Notes under the pieces: generated by a model
Told to the model about the DNA's origin: nothing
Database searches by the model: none
Seen by the model: the letters and a program-made list of their open reading frames with translations, nothing else
Made by a program: the position numbers and the translations under genes
In this document: positions 6,783 through 17,486 of the stretch, one piece after another
Numbering within the stretch: position 1 is the stretch's first letter
Layout: every line of letters starts with the position of its first letter
Origin: Prevotella sp.
GTDB taxonomy: Bacteria; Bacteroidota; Bacteroidia; Bacteroidales; Bacteroidaceae
DNA: 41,561 nt
Direction: 5' to 3'
Assembly (NCBI GenBank): GCA_017475265.1
Contig: JAFVFY010000018.1
Coordinates: 1-41,561 of the forward strand

Positions 6783-8120
6783 TCACGATGCCATGATGGT
6801 GATGACAGCCGAGATGTCGGCAACGTCGACTGTTCCATCTTCGTTCACGTCGGCTGATGCGGACGAGACGTCCGCGCTCCCATTAGCCATGACGCTGATA
6901 ATGGCCGAGATGTCAGCCACGTCGACCACGCCGTCGCCGTTCACGTCGCCCTTCACCGTCTCCTCATATCCGTCATTGAAGCTCTTCAGCTCATATAGGG
7001 CGGGCAGAGCACGTCCAGTCTCGTTGTCGAAGAGTCCGGCGTTGTACCATCCGCTATTCAGGTCGCCATTGCATCCCTTGGCGTTGGCCTCGGCATACCA
7101 CCATGAGAGGCCGTTCACCTGAGGGTGCTTTTTCAGCATGGCGATAAGGTCGGCAGTAAAGGCCCGTTGTCCCTCGGCAGAATAAGGATAAACCGACGTG
7201 TAGTCGTAGGTGGTGCCCTGTACGGCCCATTTCGAAGGGTAGCCCATCTCCACCACTTGTATGTCCTTGCCGTAGTTCTTGGCTTCAAGCTGCTTGATGG
7301 CTGTCTCTAGCACGCTCATATTGCCATGGAAGTAGGGGTAGAACGACAATCCAATAATATCATAGTCGATATTAGCGTTCTTCATGCGGTCAAAATAGTC
7401 GGTCAGCACACTGGGCTTCGGTGCCCTCTCGCTGTGCAGGATAATCTTGGCCTGCGGGCACACCTCGCGGCATGCCTCTCCAGCACGTCGCAGCAAACGG
7501 AAGAAACGATCCCAGTTGGCCTGTGGACTGGTTGTGTAGCATCGATTTGTCTGGTTGCCACCCACTGCAGCTTTGGTTCCCCAAAGCATACCATAGCTTA
7601 TCTCGTTACCCGTCTGGATAAAGTCGGGCTTAGCGCCAGCATCGACAAGCTGCTGCAAACAGTCACGGGTATAAACGTAAATCTGCTCCTGCAGCTGCGT
7701 GTCACTAAGGCTCTTCCAAGCATCAGGCGTCCATTGTGATCCAGGGTCGGCCCATGTGTCACTATAATGGAAGTCGAGCAAGAACCGCAGTCCTGCTGCC
7801 TTGATACGTGCACCCAGTGCTTTCACGTATTCCAAATCCTGGATAACGGATTTCGGGTCATCGCTCTTCGAGGGATCTACCATCAGTCGTACACGGATGG
7901 TGTTCCAACCCTGTTCCTTCAGGAATGGCAGCAGGGCGCTGATGGTCTTTCCATTCAAATCCTTATACTGCGCCTTCTGCGTCTCATATTTCGTCAGCAG
8001 CGATATGTCACCACCCACATAGTGAATAGCGGAGTTCTGTGCTTCAGCCGTCCCTGCCACCATCATGGCAAAGGCCAGCATATAAAAAAACCTACGGAAG
8101 AATAACTTCAATACGGGCAT
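6783..8120 (-). CDS. GH53 endo-beta-1,4-galactanase with dockerin-like C-terminus
   Basis: Hydrolyses beta-1,4-galactan, the side chain of pectin (type I arabinogalactan). The (beta/alpha)8 catalytic domain runs from about residue 30 to 375. The GH53 acid/base is visible in FIQTGNEIS (E173) and the nucleophile in QVVEMGYP (E291). The early motif GWNTIRVRLMVDP and LLDFHYSDTWADPGSQ are family hallmarks. A hydrophobic N-terminal signal region precedes it. The C-terminus carries two dockerin-like loops (DVNGDGVVDVADISAI and DVNEDGTVDVADISAV). The start at 8120 (or the ATG at 8129) is chosen because the -7 box at 8149-8142 lies inside the longer frame that begins at 8234. It neighbours another dockerin protein; they may form an exported polysaccharide-degrading set. 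Confidence 0.92.
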   Translation of the reverse strand: MPVLKLFFRRFFYMLAFAMMVAGTAEAQNSAIHYVGGDISLLTKYETQKAQYKDLNGKTISALLPFLKEQGWNTIRVRLMVDPSKSDDPKSVIQDLEYVKALGARIKAAGLRFLLDFHYSDTWADPGSQWTPDAWKSLSDTQLQEQIYVYTRDCLQQLVDAGAKPDFIQTGNEISYGMLWGTKAAVGGNQTNRCYTTSPQANWDRFFRLLRRAGEACREVCPQAKIILHSERAPKPSVLTDYFDRMKNANIDYDIIGLSFYPYFHGNMSVLETAIKQLEAKNYGKDIQVVEMGYPSKWAVQGTTYDYTSVYPYSAEGQRAFTADLIAMLKKHPQVNGLSWWYAEANAKGCNGDLNSGWYNAGLFDNETGRALPALYELKSFNDGYEETVKGDVNGDGVVDVADISAIISVMANGSADVSSASADVNEDGTVDVADISAVITIMAS

Positions 8121-8141
8121 AGAAATCATACAATTTTCTTG

Positions 8142-8149
8142 CAAAATTA
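8142..8149 (-). promoter_or_regulatory. -7 box (TAATTTTG) of the GH53 gene
   Basis: TAATTTTGCAAG on the minus strand, 13-22 nt upstream of the two candidate starts (8129, 8120). It implies a very short leader and decides against the start at 8234. Confidence 0.55.
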
Positions 8150-8249
8150 CATAAAAGGAAATAAAACAAAGCAAATATTTTTGAACATTAACACTTTTGC
8201 CCCGATTTAGCAAAAATCCAAGACTCTTTGCCATTTTTTAGTGTCAAAC

Positions 8250-8286
8250 AAAATCAGCGGTAAGTCTATAGCCTACCGCTGATTTT
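8250..8286 (-). terminator. terminator after the ATP synthase operon
   Basis: A perfect 13-bp inverted repeat, AAAATCAGCGGTA (8250-8262) with TACCGCTGATTTT (8274-8286), with an 11-nt loop and A/T tracts on both sides. It lies 41 nt after the atpG stop and can act in both directions. Confidence 0.8.
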
Positions 8287-8327
8287 ATAAGATATAACGT
8301 CTCTCGTTCTTGGTTCCTGTGGAAACA

Positions 8328-9296
8328 TTAATTATTCGTCGAGCCACCCACAATGTCAAGCAGCTCATTGGTGATGGCTTGCTGACGGCCCTTGTTGTAC
8401 TGCAGGTTAAGCTGGCGGAGCAGCTCGTCGGCATTGTCGGTGGCGGTCTGCATGGCTACCATGCGGGCGGCATGCTCGGAGGCAACGCTGTCAAGAAGGG
8501 CGGTGTAGAGCATCAGGTGAGCCAGCTTTGGGATGAGCTGTGAGAGCACGGTGTACAGGTCAGGCTCCACGATGTAGTTATCATTGAGGGGCTTTACCTC
8601 GTCTGGCTTCACTTCTTTCAGCCTGCCGTGTTTCTTCAGATAGTCCTGCACCTGTTTTGTGACGACGTTTGTTGAGAGGTCACGCTCACGGTCGCTTTGC
8701 AGCTCTGTCTCAATGTCGATGGGCAGGAATGTCTTATGGGTGAGTATCTGCGAGCCGGCACTCTTGAAGTGATGGTATATCAGCTCTACTTTGTCTATCT
8801 CACCTTTTAAGAACCGATCGCCCAACTCCATGGCCAGGTCGATACATTGCTTTACGTTGGGATGGTCCACCAGGTCAGCCAAGTCGCACTTCACATTGTA
8901 GCCCAGCTTACGAGCCTTCTCTGTCACCTTTCGGCCAATGGGATATATTTCCACATTTTCACTACCTATTTCGCCAGAGAGAGCATCCACGGCTTTCGTC
9001 ATCACCTTGATAATGTTGGCGTTGAAACCTCCGCAGAGCGACGAGTTACTACTGAACACCACGAGGGCTACACGCTTCACGGGGCGCTCATTCTCGTAGA
9101 CGAAATGTACCGCTGGCTCAGCTGCGAGGAACGACTTCATGATGTGCTCCAACGTCATCTCGTAGGGCAGCATGTTCTGAATAGCCACCTGGGCATGGTG
9201 CAGCTTCGAGGAAGCCACCATCTTCATGGCAGAAGTAATCTTCCTCGTGCTGTTTACCGAGGCAATGCGGCCTTTGATTTCCTTTAGACTTGGCAT
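8328..9296 (-). CDS. atpG: ATP synthase subunit gamma
   Basis: The central rotor shaft of F1. The protein starts MPSLKEIKGRIASVNSTRKI, the standard gamma N-terminus, and ends with the conserved AMQTATDNADELLRQLNLQYNKGRQ helix that enters the alpha3beta3 cavity. It is 322 residues with this start. An in-frame upstream ATG at 9353 would add 19 residues translated from the palindromic element and is rejected. The start codon sits only a few nucleotides downstream of a GC-rich palindrome (9304-9320), so initiation may depend on unfolding it. Last gene of the operon; terminator at 8250-8286. Confidence 0.95.
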   Translation of the reverse strand: MPSLKEIKGRIASVNSTRKITSAMKMVASSKLHHAQVAIQNMLPYEMTLEHIMKSFLAAEPAVHFVYENERPVKRVALVVFSSNSSLCGGFNANIIKVMTKAVDALSGEIGSENVEIYPIGRKVTEKARKLGYNVKCDLADLVDHPNVKQCIDLAMELGDRFLKGEIDKVELIYHHFKSAGSQILTHKTFLPIDIETELQSDRERDLSTNVVTKQVQDYLKKHGRLKEVKPDEVKPLNDNYIVEPDLYTVLSQLIPKLAHLMLYTALLDSVASEHAARMVAMQTATDNADELLRQLNLQYNKGRQQAITNELLDIVGGSTNN

Positions 9297-9302
9297 ATCT
9301 AA

Positions 9303-9416
9303 GCCCCCTAAGTTAGGGGGATGGTGGTCTGAACAAGCGAGCATCAGACCCATTAAATTGTAATCCTTGAAGGAGCCTGCGCCTGTTCAGACCCCCAACC
9401 CCCTAACTTAGGGGGC
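9303..9416. repeat. 114-bp palindromic element between atpA and atpG
   Basis: The 33-nt arms 9303-9335 and 9384-9416 are inverted copies at 31 of 33 positions. Each arm itself contains a near-perfect palindrome (CCCCCTAAGTTAGGGGG at 9304-9320; CCCCCTAACTTAGGGGG at 9399-9415) followed by GTCTGAACA or its complement. The loop is 48 nt. The element supplies the last codons and the TAA of atpA (GCC CCC TAA) and ends 6 nt before the atpG start codon. It looks like a non-autonomous mobile or REP-type palindrome that inserted into an essential operon. Confidence 0.9.
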
Positions 9417-10994
9417 AAAAGTTGAAGCAATATCTGCCATGACGGCTTCAATCTTGTCGGTGGTCTCGTCGTCAATCTTTCCACTGGCAAGGGTTTCGAT
9501 GACCTCAGGAGCGGTAGTACGCAGCTTGTCGAGGAACTGATCCTGGCACTGGCGCACCTTGTCGATGGGCACCTGACGCATCAGTCCGTGCACACCGCAA
9601 TAGAGAATGGCTATCTGCTCACCTACGGGCATAGGACTGTACTGCGGCTGGATGAGCAGCTGGGTGTTCTTACGTCCACGGTCGAGAGTCATGGCCGTCA
9701 CAGCATCCATATCGGAGGAGAACTTCGAGAAGGCCTCCAGCTCACGATACTGTGCCTGGTCAATCTTCAGCGTACCAGCCACCTTCTTCATCGACTTTAT
9801 CTGTGCGGAACCACCCACACGCGATACAGAGATACCCACGTTGATGGCAGGACGCTGGCCCTGGTTGAAGAGGTCGCTCTCGAGGAATATCTGACCATCG
9901 GTGATGGAGATGACGTTTGTCGGGATGTAAGCCGAGACGTCGCCGGCCTGTGTCTCGATGATAGGCAGAGCGGTAAGTGAGCCACCACCACGTACATGAC
10001 CCTTCATGCACTCCGGTAGGTCATTCATCTGCTCAGCCACCTCCTGCTGTTCGTTCATCTTTGCTGCACGCTCCAACAGACGACTATGCAGGTAGAACAC
10101 ATCGCCTGGATAGGCCTCACGTCCTGACGGGCGGCGCAGAATCAGCGACACCTCACGATAAGCCACAGCCTGTTTCGACAGGTCATCATATACCACCAAT
10201 GCAGGCAGTCCTCTATCACGGAAATACTCGCCAATGGCAGCTCCGGCAAAAGGTGCGTAGTACTGCATGGCAGCCGGGTCGGCAGCCGTGGCAGACACGA
10301 TGATAGTGTAGGGTAAGGCACCACGTTCCTTCAGCGTCTGCACAAGGGCGGCTACTGTGGATGCCTTCTGGCCAATGGCAACATAGATGCAATAGACGGG
10401 CTTTCCAGCCTCGTAGAAGCTTTTCTGATTAATGATGGTATCTACGGCGATGGCGGTCTTACCTGTCTGACGGTCTCCAATGATGAGCTCACGCTGTCCG
10501 CGACCTATGGGAATTATCGAGTCGATGGCTTTCAGACCCGTCTGCAGCGGTTCCTTCACCGGCTGACGATAGATAACACCCGGTGCCTTGCGGTCGAGGG
10601 GCATCTCAAAAGCGTTCTTCAGGTCTATGTCACCCTTGCCGTCTATGGGCTCTCCCAGCGGGTTGATGACGCGGCCGAGCATGTTGTCGTTCACGCGGAT
10701 GCTGGCAATGCGACGGGTACGCTTCACCGACTGCCCCTCCTTGATGCCCGACGTAGGACCGAGGAGCACACAGCCCACGTTGTCCTCTTCGAGGTTCATC
10801 ACGATAGCCATAGTGCCGTTCTCGAACTCCAGCAGCTCGCTGGCCTCGGCGTTGCGCAGACCGTAGATACGAGCCACGCCATCGCTGACGGTAAGCACGA
10901 TGCCAATCTCATCAAACTGCTCGGCATTGCTGATGCCTTTCAGTTGGTTGAGGAGCACCTGACTGACTTCGCTTGGTTTAATCTTATCTGACAT
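9408..10994 (-). CDS. atpA: ATP synthase subunit alpha
   Basis: Non-catalytic nucleotide-binding F1 subunit, 528 residues. Walker A is GDRQTGKT (173-180). The signature [17 protein letters not shown] is present, and the N-terminal beta-barrel begins at about residue 25. The last residues (FAP) and the TAA stop lie inside the 114-bp palindromic element, so the C-terminus may differ from relatives without that insertion. It follows atpH after 48 nt that contain four 8-bp repeats. Confidence 0.97.
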   Translation of the reverse strand: MSDKIKPSEVSQVLLNQLKGISNAEQFDEIGIVLTVSDGVARIYGLRNAEASELLEFENGTMAIVMNLEEDNVGCVLLGPTSGIKEGQSVKRTRRIASIRVNDNMLGRVINPLGEPIDGKGDIDLKNAFEMPLDRKAPGVIYRQPVKEPLQTGLKAIDSIIPIGRGQRELIIGDRQTGKTAIAVDTIINQKSFYEAGKPVYCIYVAIGQKASTVAALVQTLKERGALPYTIIVSATAADPAAMQYYAPFAGAAIGEYFRDRGLPALVVYDDLSKQAVAYREVSLILRRPSGREAYPGDVFYLHSRLLERAAKMNEQQEVAEQMNDLPECMKGHVRGGGSLTALPIIETQAGDVSAYIPTNVISITDGQIFLESDLFNQGQRPAINVGISVSRVGGSAQIKSMKKVAGTLKIDQAQYRELEAFSKFSSDMDAVTAMTLDRGRKNTQLLIQPQYSPMPVGEQIAILYCGVHGLMRQVPIDKVRQCQDQFLDKLRTTAPEVIETLASGKIDDETTDKIEAVMADIASTFAP

Positions 10995-11007
10995 TGTTGT
11001 TCTTTTT

Positions 11008-11039
11008 CGTTATGACGTTATAACGTTATGACGTTATGT
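11008..11039. repeat. 4 x 8-bp tandem repeat (CGTTATGA type) in the atpH-atpA gap
   Basis: Units CGTTATGA, CGTTATAA, CGTTATGA, CGTTATGT at 11008, 11016, 11024 and 11032. They fill most of the 48-nt gap and lie just upstream of the atpA translation start. The middle, CGTTATAACG, is also a palindrome. Confidence 0.85.
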
Positions 11040-11042
11040 CGA

Positions 11043-11588
11043 TTATTTCTTCAGTGTGTTAAGAATGGCGTTGAGCTGCGACTTCACGCTGGCATCCATG
11101 CGATAGGTGTCGTAGTCGAGAATGAAGCCGCCGATGATGTCGGGGTTCACCTCTGTCTCGAACTCAACAGTACCCTTAGTGCGGCTCTCCACCATCTGGC
11201 GCATACGAAGCTCCGTTTCAGGAGCCACGGCTACGGCAGTAATGAGTTTTCCACGAATGATGTTCTTCTGCTGGCGGTAGAGCGTGACATAGCTGTTGGC
11301 GATGAACTGCATCATGTTCTCGCGGTTCTCTTTCAGCACGAGCTGAATGAATGCCTTCGACAAGGGAGTAGCCTGCTCGCCACCGATGGTGGTCTCAAGC
11401 AGCATCTGCTTCTTGTCTTTCGAGAGCATGGGGTTGTCAATCGTCTGTCGCAGCTGTGGCACCTCAATGTAACACTTGGCCACGAGTTGCATCTCCTGAT
11501 AGACGCTATCCTCCAGCTTCTGGTCGGTGGCGCTCTTTAACAATGCGCGTGCATAACGAACCGATATGACTCCTATATCCATACGCAC
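11043..11588 (-). CDS. atpH: ATP synthase subunit delta
   Basis: Peripheral-stalk subunit joining F1 to subunit b. 181 residues starting MRMDIGVISVRYARALLKSA (MDIGVISVRYA may be the real start, two codons later). The C-terminal signature PDIIGGFILDYDTYRMDASVK corresponds to the family motif GG..I..G....D.S...QL. Six nt after atpF. Confidence 0.94.
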   Translation of the reverse strand: MRMDIGVISVRYARALLKSATDQKLEDSVYQEMQLVAKCYIEVPQLRQTIDNPMLSKDKKQMLLETTIGGEQATPLSKAFIQLVLKENRENMMQFIANSYVTLYRQQKNIIRGKLITAVAVAPETELRMRQMVESRTKGTVEFETEVNPDIIGGFILDYDTYRMDASVKSQLNAILNTLKK

Positions 11589-11594
11589 CTCCTT

Positions 11595-12092
11595 TTATTC
11601 ATTAGAAGAAACATCATTCAGCATACGGTCGATGAGGTCCATCTGTGCTTTGTCGCCCTTGAGGTTCTGACGCAGAACTTTCTCTGCAATCTCCACGCTG
11701 AGTTCTGCCACCTGTTTGCGGATGTCGGCGATGGCAGCCTTCTTCTCCTGCTCAATCTCCGCCTTGGCGTCGTTGATCAGGCGCGCACCCTCCTCACGGG
11801 CTTTAACCTGGGCTTTCTCCACGATGGCATCACGGGTCGCGGCAGCCTCTTTCAGAATCTGAGCCTGCTTATCGCGTGCCTCCTGAAGTATGGACTCACC
11901 TTCTTTCTGTATATTGGCCAGTCGTTCATTGGCTTCGCGGGCCTGGCGGAGGGAGTCATCGATGAAAGCTTTGCGCTCCTGAACCATCGACGTGATAACA
12001 GGAAAGCCGAACTTCCACAGGATGAACAGCACCACCAGGAATGTCAGCGACATCCAGAACAGTAGGCCGGTAGAAGGAATCAATAAATCCAT
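11595..12092 (-). CDS. atpF: ATP synthase subunit b
   Basis: Peripheral-stalk subunit: one N-terminal membrane helix (about residues 8-28, LLFWMSLTFLVVLFILWKFG) followed by a long charged coiled coil, with an alanine- and glutamate-rich heptad pattern from about 45 to 135. 165 residues, the normal length. Located between atpE and atpH. Confidence 0.94.
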   Translation of the reverse strand: MDLLIPSTGLLFWMSLTFLVVLFILWKFGFPVITSMVQERKAFIDDSLRQAREANERLANIQKEGESILQEARDKQAQILKEAAATRDAIVEKAQVKAREEGARLINDAKAEIEQEKKAAIADIRKQVAELSVEIAEKVLRQNLKGDKAQMDLIDRMLNDVSSNE

Positions 12093-12133
12093 AGACTGAA
12101 TGTTTTTGATTTACGATTGGAATCGTAAATGAC

Positions 12134-12376
<243 letters not shown>

Positions 12377-12418
12377 TTAAGTTTTAATTGTTTAATATTT
12401 AATCTAATTCATTCATTT

Positions 12419-13495
12419 TTATTCATGTCCTTCTGGCACGGCCCTTGCCATTCCGATGAACACAGAAGACAGCAGCGTGAACACCATGGCCTGGATGAAG
12501 CATACCAGACACTCCAGACACATCATGAAGATACTCATGAAGATACTGACCGCACTCATACTATAGAAAATGCCTGCAGCCATCGATGCCACGAGGAAGA
12601 TGATGCATGGCATGGCAACAGCTATGGCATGACCCGCCATAATGTTGGCAAAAAGTCGAATCATCAATGCGAAGGGCTTCGTGAAGATGCCCACAAACTC
12701 GATGACGGGAATGATGGGTATAGGGGCTTTCAGCCACGTAGGCACATCGGGCCAGAAAATGTCTTTCCAGTAGTGCTTGTTACCAGAGAACTGTACCACC
12801 ACGAAGGTACAGAGAGCCAGGAAGAACGTCACGGCAATGTTACCCGTTACATTTCCACTTCCTGGCGGGAACGGTATGAGTCCCATGACGTTGCAGGTGA
12901 AGATGAAGAAAAAGCACGTCAGCAGGTAAGGCGCATACTTCTCATAACCCTTGCCCACACCCGGCTTGATGATATCTTCAACGACATACATCACCAGCAT
13001 CTCCACTAAGCCCACGAAACCACCAGGGGCAGGATCGCTGGCCTTGCGTTTCTTGTACCAACGGGCACATCCAAGCACGATGCATAGCAGCAGGGCAACG
13101 TTGATGAACATCACGGCAACGGTCTTGGTAATGCTGAAGTCGAGAACGGGAGAACCGTTCTCCACAATCTTTCCTGCCTGGTCGCCCTCCGTGGCAATAG
13201 CCAGTCCCTGAATATCGGCAGGTGCATCGGCCTTTACGTGGCGCAAACCGTCGGCAGAGGCATGGTGCTCAAACTGTGACGAGCAGAATACGTGCCAGCC
13301 TGTGCTGCTATTCACAATGACAGGCAGCGGGATGACGATGCTGTTCTCTCCTTCGCCCCACACATGCCACTCATGTGAGTCCTTGATATGCTCAAGTACT
13401 ACTTCCTTGGCACTAAATCCCTCAGCCCGTGCCGAAGGTGTCAGCGCTAAGATAGTCAGAGCTATGAGTAGCAGTCTTTTCAGTTTATAATTCAT
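12419..13495 (-). CDS. atpB: ATP synthase subunit a, with N-terminal signal peptide and periplasmic extension
   Basis: Stator channel subunit. The essential arginine is R280 in FALMIRLFANIMAGHA. At 358 residues it is about 90 longer than the E. coli subunit. The extra N-terminus begins with a signal-like stretch (MNYKLKRLLLIALTILALT, cleavage after SARA) followed by about 95 polar residues before the first core membrane helix at about 121-143. This extension is a known trait of Bacteroidetes subunit a. First Fo gene in the operon. Confidence 0.96.
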   Translation of the reverse strand: MNYKLKRLLLIALTILALTPSARAEGFSAKEVVLEHIKDSHEWHVWGEGENSIVIPLPVIVNSSTGWHVFCSSQFEHHASADGLRHVKADAPADIQGLAIATEGDQAGKIVENGSPVLDFSITKTVAVMFINVALLLCIVLGCARWYKKRKASDPAPGGFVGLVEMLVMYVVEDIIKPGVGKGYEKYAPYLLTCFFFIFTCNVMGLIPFPPGSGNVTGNIAVTFFLALCTFVVVQFSGNKHYWKDIFWPDVPTWLKAPIPIIPVIEFVGIFTKPFALMIRLFANIMAGHAIAVAMPCIIFLVASMAAGIFYSMSAVSIFMSIFMMCLECLVCFIQAMVFTLLSSVFIGMARAVPEGHE

Positions 13496-13545
13496 AATTC
13501 AAAGTTCATAGTTGCTGTATGCAACCAATCTTCAATTTTCAATCT

Positions 13546-13809
13546 TCAATGTCTCAGCGCGAGCGTTGTCACCATCATTAATCCATATATTATTAATGTA
13601 TATAGGACGAACTGTCGTGCCTCTGCCTTGTCCTCCGTGAAGATGATGACTAAGGCTATCATTGTAGCAATGAGAACTATCCGCACCGCTGCCATGATGA
13701 GGTAGAACTGGGGCAGGTGTTCTCGCAAGCGGCTCTTTACGATGTCGTAACCCTTTACGTAGACCACTCCGAGGAGGGTTATCAGTAGCGTGGAAAGGAT
13801 TTTACTCAT
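13546..13809 (-). CDS. small membrane protein in the atpI position
   Basis: 87 residues starting MSKILSTLLITLLGVVYVKG. Predicted membrane helices at about 3-19, 34-56 and 66-84. It lies between atpC and atpB, as does a small membrane gene in many Bacteroidetes atp operons, and may be an AtpI-like assembly factor; sequence alone does not prove this. The start at 13809 overlaps the end of atpC by 8 nt. The longer frame from 13860 is rejected because its first 17 residues are out-of-frame atpC. Confidence 0.8.
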   Translation of the reverse strand: MSKILSTLLITLLGVVYVKGYDIVKSRLREHLPQFYLIMAAVRIVLIATMIALVIIFTEDKAEARQFVLYTLIIYGLMMVTTLALRH

Positions 13810-14034
13810 TGATTTCCACGCACACCGACACCTCGTTTTTCTGCACCGACACGACGCCACCCATCACGGAAAGCTGCTTGCCGCCATACTCGACGATGCC
13901 TTTCTGCAGCGACGAGATGATGGGTGCATGGTCGGTGAGAATCTCGAAGTTACCCATTACGCCGGGCACTTTCACGCTCTCTACCTCGCCGTCAAACTCC
14001 ACCCTTTCGGGAGATACTATCTTCAGTTTTAACA

Positions 14035-14035
<1 letters not shown>
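13802..14035 (-). CDS. atpC: ATP synthase subunit epsilon
   Basis: 77 residues comprising only the N-terminal beta-sandwich domain (MLKLKIVSPERVEFDGEVES ... GNFEILTDHAPIIS). The C-terminal pair of inhibitory helices found in longer epsilon subunits is absent, which is usual for Bacteroidetes. The start overlaps the atpD stop by one base (TAATG), so it is translationally coupled. Confidence 0.95.
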
Positions 14036-15564
<1,529 letters not shown>

Positions 15565-15606
15565 CTAATATATTATAAGATGTATTATGTTTTCCTTAGT
15601 CGGTTG

Positions 15607-15614
15607 CAAAGGTA
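15607..15614 (-). promoter_or_regulatory. -7 box (TACCTTTG) of the ATP synthase operon
   Basis: TACCTTTGCAACC on the minus strand, about 46 nt upstream of the atpD start, preceded by an A/T-rich tract. Confidence 0.75.
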
Positions 15615-15751
15615 GTGATTATTTTTGAAACCGCAAAAAAAATCGATTAATTTTTCATTAATAGATTATTTTATGCGAAAAATTGTTTACCTCATTTGAT
15701 ATTTTTTCAATCTTATATGACGAAAAACTTTCCCATATCAGGAAAATGTCG

Positions 15752-15759
15752 TATATTTG
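15752..15759 (+). promoter_or_regulatory. -7 box (TATATTTG) of the beta-helix gene
   Basis: TATATTTGCACG, 37 nt upstream of the ATG at 15796. Divergent from the atp promoter. Confidence 0.6.
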
Positions 15760-15795
15760 CACGCAAAAGCTGCAAACGGACATAATCAATATAAA

Positions 15796-17409
15796 ATGCG
15801 AAACATATCAGTCCTTCTTGCTTTTCTTTCTCTCCCCTTCTCCCCTCTCCTGGGGAGTGAAGTCGGGGATGAGGTTTCCCCCACCGAGATTGTCGTTAAC
15901 GATGGCGAAAGTCTACACGCCGCTCTGCGCCAGGTGCGTGAGTGGCGTCGTACAGGCGATGAGCGTTGCCTCCACGGCGTGACTGTCACCGTACGTGCAG
16001 GCCGTTACTACATGTCTGAGCCACTCTTCCTGCGCCCAGAGGATAGTGGTACGGCTGAGGCTCCCACCATCATACGTGGTGAGGAAGGCGCCGTCATCTA
16101 TGGCGACCTTCGTCAACGTCATCTACAGCTCTGGCCAAGAGAAGGCATGGAGCGGATGCTGGGCTTCGACACGGAGAAACACACCATCACCATTCCGACA
16201 CCTCCACAGATGCCGCCTCTTCCTGACCCTTCACAGAGGAGGAGGGTACAATATACCGGCGACGGTCATCGTGAGCCTTTCGGCAACGGTATAGAGATGG
16301 TGGTCTGCCAGCGATGGGCCATGGCCATCCTGCGGGTAAAGGATATGGAGCAGCGAGGCGACAGCACCATCGTCACCTTCATGGAGCCTGAGAGTCGACT
16401 GGAATTCGACCATCCCTGGCCGCAGCCTGTTATCGGCGGCGAGAAGGGCAGCAGCGCTTTCATGCTTCGCTCAACCGAACTGCGCGACGGTGTTGAGCAA
16501 CTGGTGGTCATAGGTGGTACGGACGAACATCCTGTGAAACATATTCGCTTTGAGAATATCACTTTTGAGAAGACCTGCTGGAACCGTCCCCTTCATCGTG
16601 GGCACGTCACGCTCCAGGGCGGCATGCCGCTCGTCGATGCCTATAAGCTGAAGGAGAACGAGGGATTACCCTGGGACACGGGACTGGAGAACCAAGCATG
16701 GGTGGAGCGCCCTGTGGCTGCCGTCAGCGTGAGCCATGCCTCGCAGGTGAACTTTCAGGGCTGCACATTCCAGCAGCTAGGAGCCACGGCCCTCGATTTC
16801 ATCGACGATACAGACAGTTGCTCCGTCATAGGCTGCACGTTCAGCGACATCGGAGGTACAGCCATCATGGCCGGTTCCTTCGCCGAGAGCCCCCGTGAGG
16901 TGCACCGTCCCTACGACGACCTGGCACCCCGCACCAGTCACCTCACCATCAGCGGCAACACCATCAGCCATGCTACCACCGAGGACTGGGGAGCCGTGGC
17001 CATCGGCTGTGGCTACGTCAGCGACACAGAGATATGCCATAATACCATAGATCACGTGAACTATAGCGGCATCTGCGTAGGCTGGGGATGGACGGCGAAG
17101 GAGACGGGAATGAGACACAATAATATATATAACAATAATGTGTCGGACTATGCCCTCCAGCTCTACGACGCCGGCGGCATCTACACGCTGAGCAACCAGC
17201 CAGGCTCCGTCATCCGCGACAACATCATCGGCACGCCAGGCCCCGCGCCCTACGCCACTAACGACCGTGCCTTCCCCATCTATCTGGACGCCCGCACAGA
17301 CGGCTATACCATTCAAGGCAACACCACAGAGCAGGGAAAACCCATCAGACGTGACGACATTGGCGACAATCAGCCAGGCCCGAATCTGGTATTTGCAGAT
17401 AGCGAATAA
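15796..17409 (+). CDS. secreted right-handed parallel beta-helix protein
   Basis: 537 residues starting MRNISVLLAFLSLPFSPLLG, a signal peptide. After an opening motif (IVVNDGESLHAALRQVREW ... VTVRAGRYYMSEPLFL) typical of bacterial beta-helix enzymes, PbH1-like coils run from about 240 to 520 (VNFQGCTFQQLGATAL; CSVIGCTFSDIGGTAI; LTISGNTISHATTEDW; MRHNNIYNNNVSDYAL). The family includes polysaccharide lyases and glycosidases such as GH110 and GH120. I cannot assign catalytic residues. It carries no dockerin. The start is chosen from the -7 box at 15752; the ATG at 15757 lies inside that promoter. A secreted glycan-active enzyme is the best guess. Confidence 0.8.
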   Translation: MRNISVLLAFLSLPFSPLLGSEVGDEVSPTEIVVNDGESLHAALRQVREWRRTGDERCLHGVTVTVRAGRYYMSEPLFLRPEDSGTAEAPTIIRGEEGAVIYGDLRQRHLQLWPREGMERMLGFDTEKHTITIPTPPQMPPLPDPSQRRRVQYTGDGHREPFGNGIEMVVCQRWAMAILRVKDMEQRGDSTIVTFMEPESRLEFDHPWPQPVIGGEKGSSAFMLRSTELRDGVEQLVVIGGTDEHPVKHIRFENITFEKTCWNRPLHRGHVTLQGGMPLVDAYKLKENEGLPWDTGLENQAWVERPVAAVSVSHASQVNFQGCTFQQLGATALDFIDDTDSCSVIGCTFSDIGGTAIMAGSFAESPREVHRPYDDLAPRTSHLTISGNTISHATTEDWGAVAIGCGYVSDTEICHNTIDHVNYSGICVGWGWTAKETGMRHNNIYNNNVSDYALQLYDAGGIYTLSNQPGSVIRDNIIGTPGPAPYATNDRAFPIYLDARTDGYTIQGNTTEQGKPIRRDDIGDNQPGPNLVFADSE

Positions 17410-17450
17410 AAAAAAAGGCCCGATTGTTTGGAGGTTTACCAAATAATGTT

Positions 17451-17458
17451 TATCTTTG
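17451..17458 (+). promoter_or_regulatory. -7 box (TATCTTTG) of cydAB
   Basis: TATCTTTGCCGAG, 29 nt upstream of the cydA start at 17487. Confidence 0.65.
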
Positions 17459-17486
17459 CCGAGATAATCCTAAATCACCAATAACT

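Noticed and set aside
3774-8120. A cellulosome gene cluster
   Set aside because: Dockerin-like tails are present but no cohesin or scaffoldin is in the window.
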